This document shows, one piece after another, positions 61,425-64,000 of a stretch of 64,000 bases of DNA. Position numbers and translations under genes: made by a program. The number at the start of each line of letters is the position of its first letter. Positions within the stretch are counted from its first letter, which is position 1. Source of the DNA: Janibacter sp. A1S7 (GTDB taxonomy: Bacteria; Actinomycetota; Actinomycetes; Actinomycetales; Dermatophilaceae); NCBI RefSeq assembly GCF_037198315.1, contig NZ_CP144913.1, forward strand, positions 1,612,001-1,676,000. The letters are read 5' to 3'. The notes under the pieces are model-generated. The model saw nothing but the letters and a program-made list of their open reading frames with translations, was not told the DNA's origin and ran no database searches.

Positions 61425-62378
61425 GTGCGACCTGACGAGCCGACCCCTCCCGTCGACGACAGCGCGCCGGACGACGTCGGGACGAAGGGGGTGTCCCCGC
61501 CCGGTCGTCGAGCGGACGCCTCGATGACGCTGATCACCTCGATGCTCGAGCGTCCGCTGGACCCCGGCTACGCCGCTGCTGCCGAGAGGCGGGAAGCGGC
61601 CGGGCTACCGCGGTCCAGCGGGACGCGGCGCCCCATGCTGATCGCCTGGGTGCTCGTCATCGGCCTGATGATCGGCGTGAGCACAGCCAATCTGCGGGGC
61701 GACGACGGGGCACGTGGCGATGCGCGTGCACAGCTGATCGAGCAGATCGAGGACCGGCAGGAGGAGGTCGATGGCCACGACGAGCGGATCCGGGAGCTGC
61801 GGACGCAGATCAGCACGGCCACGGCCCTGCTCGACCCCGACCTCGCCGGAGACCGACACGTCGGGATCCGTGTCGCCAGTGGACTCGTCCCCGTCGAGGG
61901 GCCCGGCCTGCGCGTCACCCTCGACGACGCACCCGGCGCCGGCACCAGTGCCGACGGCGACCCGCGCACCGGGCTCAACGACGAGGGCCGGGTCCGCTCC
62001 AAGGACCTGCAGCTGATCACCAACGGCCTGTGGAGCGCCGGGGCGGAGGCGATCGCCGTCAACGGGCAACGGCTGACGTCCAGGACCGCCATCCGTTTCG
62101 CGGGCGAGGCGATCCTCGTCAACTTCCGTCCGCTGACCCGTCCGTACACGATCGAGGCGATCGGCGACCCCGAGCAGATGCAGACCACCTTCGCCGAGAG
62201 CGCGGCCGGGTCCTACCTGACCGGTCTGCGCAACAACTACGGCATCCTGACCACACTGACCACGCAGAACGACCTCGACCTGCCCAGCGCCACCAACATC
62301 CGCACCCACGCGGCGACGGCCATCCCCCCGGGGGCGACGCCGCCTGCGGTGACCCCCCGGAAGAAGGAGACCCCATGA
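61425..62378 (+). CDS. DUF881 membrane-anchored protein (first copy)
   Basis: The 317-residue protein has a disordered N-terminus (1-65), one membrane helix (about 72-92, MLIAWVLVIGLMIGVSTA), a coiled-coil stretch (about 105-130) and a DUF881 domain outside the cell (GPGLRVTLDD, GAEAIAVNGQRLTSRTAIRF). The DUF881-sbp-DUF881 group is conserved in actinobacteria (Rv1823-Rv1825) and may act in cell division or envelope work. GTG 61425 follows GGGGGAGAGG. It overlaps sbp by ATGA. Confidence 0.85.
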   Translation: MRPDEPTPPVDDSAPDDVGTKGVSPPGRRADASMTLITSMLERPLDPGYAAAAERREAAGLPRSSGTRRPMLIAWVLVIGLMIGVSTANLRGDDGARGDARAQLIEQIEDRQEEVDGHDERIRELRTQISTATALLDPDLAGDRHVGIRVASGLVPVEGPGLRVTLDDAPGAGTSADGDPRTGLNDEGRVRSKDLQLITNGLWSAGAEAIAVNGQRLTSRTAIRFAGEAILVNFRPLTRPYTIEAIGDPEQMQTTFAESAAGSYLTGLRNNYGILTTLTTQNDLDLPSATNIRTHAATAIPPGATPPAVTPRKKETP

Positions 62379-62707
62379 TCCCCGCATTCGGTCTGGTGGT
62401 CGGGATCGTCCTCGGCCTCATCCTCCAGCCCGATGTCCCCGTGTGGATGCAGCCATACCTTCCGATCGCGGTCATCGCCGCCCTCGACGCCGTCTTCGGC
62501 GCCGTGAGGGCCACGCTGGACGGCATCTTCAACGACAAGGTCTTCGTCGTCAGCTTCCTGTCGAACGTGCTCGTGGCCGCATTCATCGTCTTCCTGGGCG
62601 ACCAGCTCGGTGTGGGCTCGCAGATGTCGACCGGCGTCGTCGTCATCCTCGGCGTACGCATCTTCTCCAACGTGGCGTCCATCCGGCGGCACCTCTTCAG
62701 GGCATGA
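62375..62707 (+). CDS. sbp: Small basic protein Sbp (DUF1290)
   Basis: The 110-residue integral membrane protein has three to four helices; IPAFGLVVGIVLGLILQPDV opens it and DGIFNDKVFVVSFLSNVLVA is the family core. The same family lies in the Bacillus division gene cluster. It overlaps both DUF881 neighbours by four bases, which supports one complex. Confidence 0.9.
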   Translation: MIPAFGLVVGIVLGLILQPDVPVWMQPYLPIAVIAALDAVFGAVRATLDGIFNDKVFVVSFLSNVLVAAFIVFLGDQLGVGSQMSTGVVVILGVRIFSNVASIRRHLFRA

Positions 62708-63552
62708 GCGACGACGTGACCGACAGCGAGGTGCCTGACCCGCAGACGCCGGTGGGCGGTGACGACGTGCCCCCGAAGGGGTCGAAGGTGCCCTCGGGCG
62801 GCCCAGCGGACAACGGCACGAAGGTCTCATGGCGACGGGTCTACCGGATGGCACGGCCGCGCGTGACGCGGGCCAACGTCTTCGCGCTCCTGCTGGCCTC
62901 GTTGCTGGGCTTCGCCCTGGCCACCCAGGTGCGGCAGACGCAGGCACAGGGCCTGGAGGACCTGCGCCAGGACGAGCTCGTGCGCATCCTCGACGACGTC
63001 ACCCAGAACGGCAGTCGTCTCGACGACGAGATCGCCGAGCTCGAGGAGACGCGGGACCGCCTCGCCGACAGCGAGGGCAACTCGCCCGAGGCGCTCGCTG
63101 CCGCGAAGGAGCGCGCAGACACACTCGGCATCCTCGCGGGCACGCTGCGGGCGACCGGACCCGGGATCACCCTGATCATCGAGGACCACGGTGGGGAGGT
63201 CGACGCGGCGACGCTGCTGGACGCCGTGCAGGAGCTGCGCGACGCCGGCGCCGAGGCGATGCAGGTCGGCGACACCCGGATCATCGCCAGCACGTGGTTC
63301 CGGGACGGCGAGGAGGGCATCGTCGTGGACGGCCAGACGCTCAAGCCGCCGTACACCTTCGTCGTCATCGGTGACCCGCAGACGATGAGCTCCGCCATGG
63401 AGATCCCCGGCGGTGTCACCGAGTCGGTTCGCAGCAAGGGTGGCGAGGTGACGGTGCACGAGTTCTCGTCGATCAACGTCGAGGCGTTGCACTCCAATTC
63501 ATCGCCTCGTTACGCTCAGCCACACCCGGAGCCGACGGACGGCCTGAAGTGA
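62704..63552 (+). CDS. DUF881 membrane-anchored protein (second copy)
   Basis: The 282-residue protein is like the first copy: disordered leader (1-45), one helix (about 58-76, VFALLLASLLGFALATQV), coiled coil (about 80-130) and an extracellular DUF881 domain (GPGITLIIEDHGGE, AEAMQVGDTRIIASTWF, VIGDPQTM). The two copies probably pair through their coiled coils. It is followed by gcvH after 22 bp. Confidence 0.87.
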   Translation: MSDDVTDSEVPDPQTPVGGDDVPPKGSKVPSGGPADNGTKVSWRRVYRMARPRVTRANVFALLLASLLGFALATQVRQTQAQGLEDLRQDELVRILDDVTQNGSRLDDEIAELEETRDRLADSEGNSPEALAAAKERADTLGILAGTLRATGPGITLIIEDHGGEVDAATLLDAVQELRDAGAEAMQVGDTRIIASTWFRDGEEGIVVDGQTLKPPYTFVVIGDPQTMSSAMEIPGGVTESVRSKGGEVTVHEFSSINVEALHSNSSPRYAQPHPEPTDGLK

Positions 63553-63574
63553 GCCGGGACGACGAAGGAGAACG

Positions 63575-63964
63575 ATGAGCGACGCCACCTACCCCGAGGA
63601 CCTCAGGTACAGCAGCGACCACGAGTGGGTTGCGACCACGGAGTCCGGTCGGGTGCGTGTGGGCATCACCCACTACGCCCAGGAAGCGCTCGGAGATGTG
63701 GTGTACGTCAGCCTCCCCGAGGTCGGTGACACGGTCGCGGTCGGGGACTCCTGCGGAGAGGTCGAGTCCACCAAGTCCGTCAGCGATCTGTACGCCCCCC
63801 TCGCCGGTACGGTCACCGCCGTCAACGAGGCGTTGGACGCGACGCCGGAGCTGGTCAACACCGCCCCCTACGCCGAGGGCTGGATGTACGAGCTCGAGCT
63901 CGCCGAGGGGACCGACACCTCCGGCCTGCTCGACGCTGCGGCCTACCGCGCCGAGATCGACTGA
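63575..63964 (+). CDS. gcvH: Glycine cleavage system H protein
   Basis: The 129-residue lipoyl carrier moves the aminomethyl group between the P, T and L proteins. The lipoylated lysine is in EVESTKSVSDLYAP at about residue 63, and HEWVATTESGRVRVGITHYA opens the hybrid fold. GAAGGAGAA precedes ATG 63575. Its place after the DUF881 cluster matches mycobacteria; no gcvP or gcvT is in the window. Confidence 0.95.
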   Translation: MSDATYPEDLRYSSDHEWVATTESGRVRVGITHYAQEALGDVVYVSLPEVGDTVAVGDSCGEVESTKSVSDLYAPLAGTVTAVNEALDATPELVNTAPYAEGWMYELELAEGTDTSGLLDAAAYRAEID

Positions 63965-64000
63965 CGGCATCTGTTCCCGGCCGGTCCCGACGGGGGGCCG

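Overview
The window is high-GC actinobacterial DNA, most likely from a Micrococcales genome of the Intrasporangiaceae type. That placement is inferred from gene content, not from a search. Codon use is strongly G/C-ending, GTG starts are common, many genes overlap by one to four bases, and at least eight genes carry a TANNNT -10 box only 6-8 nt before the start codon, which points to leaderless mRNAs. Several gene runs match the order known from mycobacteria: fadA-fabG4-maoC, thrS-HIT-pgsA-acyltransferase-pimA, pdxS-pdxT-yebC-ruvCAB, yajC-secD-secF-apt-rel, a metallo-hydrolase with hisS, xerD-parA-scpA-scpB-rluB-cmk-der, and DUF881-sbp-DUF881-gcvH.

Region by region. 1-5908 is the right part of an integrated mobile element: a partial membrane protein, a run of six overlapping small genes of mostly unknown function (including a gutted FtsK-type ATPase), a tyrosine integrase, and an attachment site shaped like the 3' end of a tRNA with CCA. 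5914-13115 holds an aldehyde dehydrogenase, a methyltransferase, MgtE, a small membrane protein, an acyl-CoA oxidase and a TetR regulator. 13116-16811 is a TetR-controlled beta-oxidation-type operon with a perfect 16-bp-arm operator. 17354-23301 is thrS plus the phosphatidylinositol mannoside genes. 23323-26281 is PLP synthesis with its MocR-type regulator. 26377-35940 holds yebC, a LexA-boxed ruvCAB, the Sec accessory genes, apt and the stringent-response enzyme. 36038-47416 holds DUF349, hisS, chromosome segregation genes, tyrA, cmk and der.

47516-49075 is a tRNA-Pro(GGG) whose terminator has been displaced by an IS481-like element with a 14-bp target duplication. 49210-54632 is a branched-chain amino acid ABC transporter, with an unusual permease that carries a secreted N-terminal domain. 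54780-60046 looks like a salt and general-stress cluster (SDR enzyme with a SigB-like promoter, NhaA, a Rho-N-like small protein, ectABC). 60173-63964 ends with a PatB/MalY-type aminotransferase and the DUF881-sbp-DUF881-gcvH cluster.

Most of the window is ordinary conserved chromosome. The least explained part is the coupled gene run at 658-4176 in the mobile element. The best readable local events are the IS insertion at tRNA-Pro, the fad operator, the LexA box, the SigB-like promoter and the leaderless promoter set.
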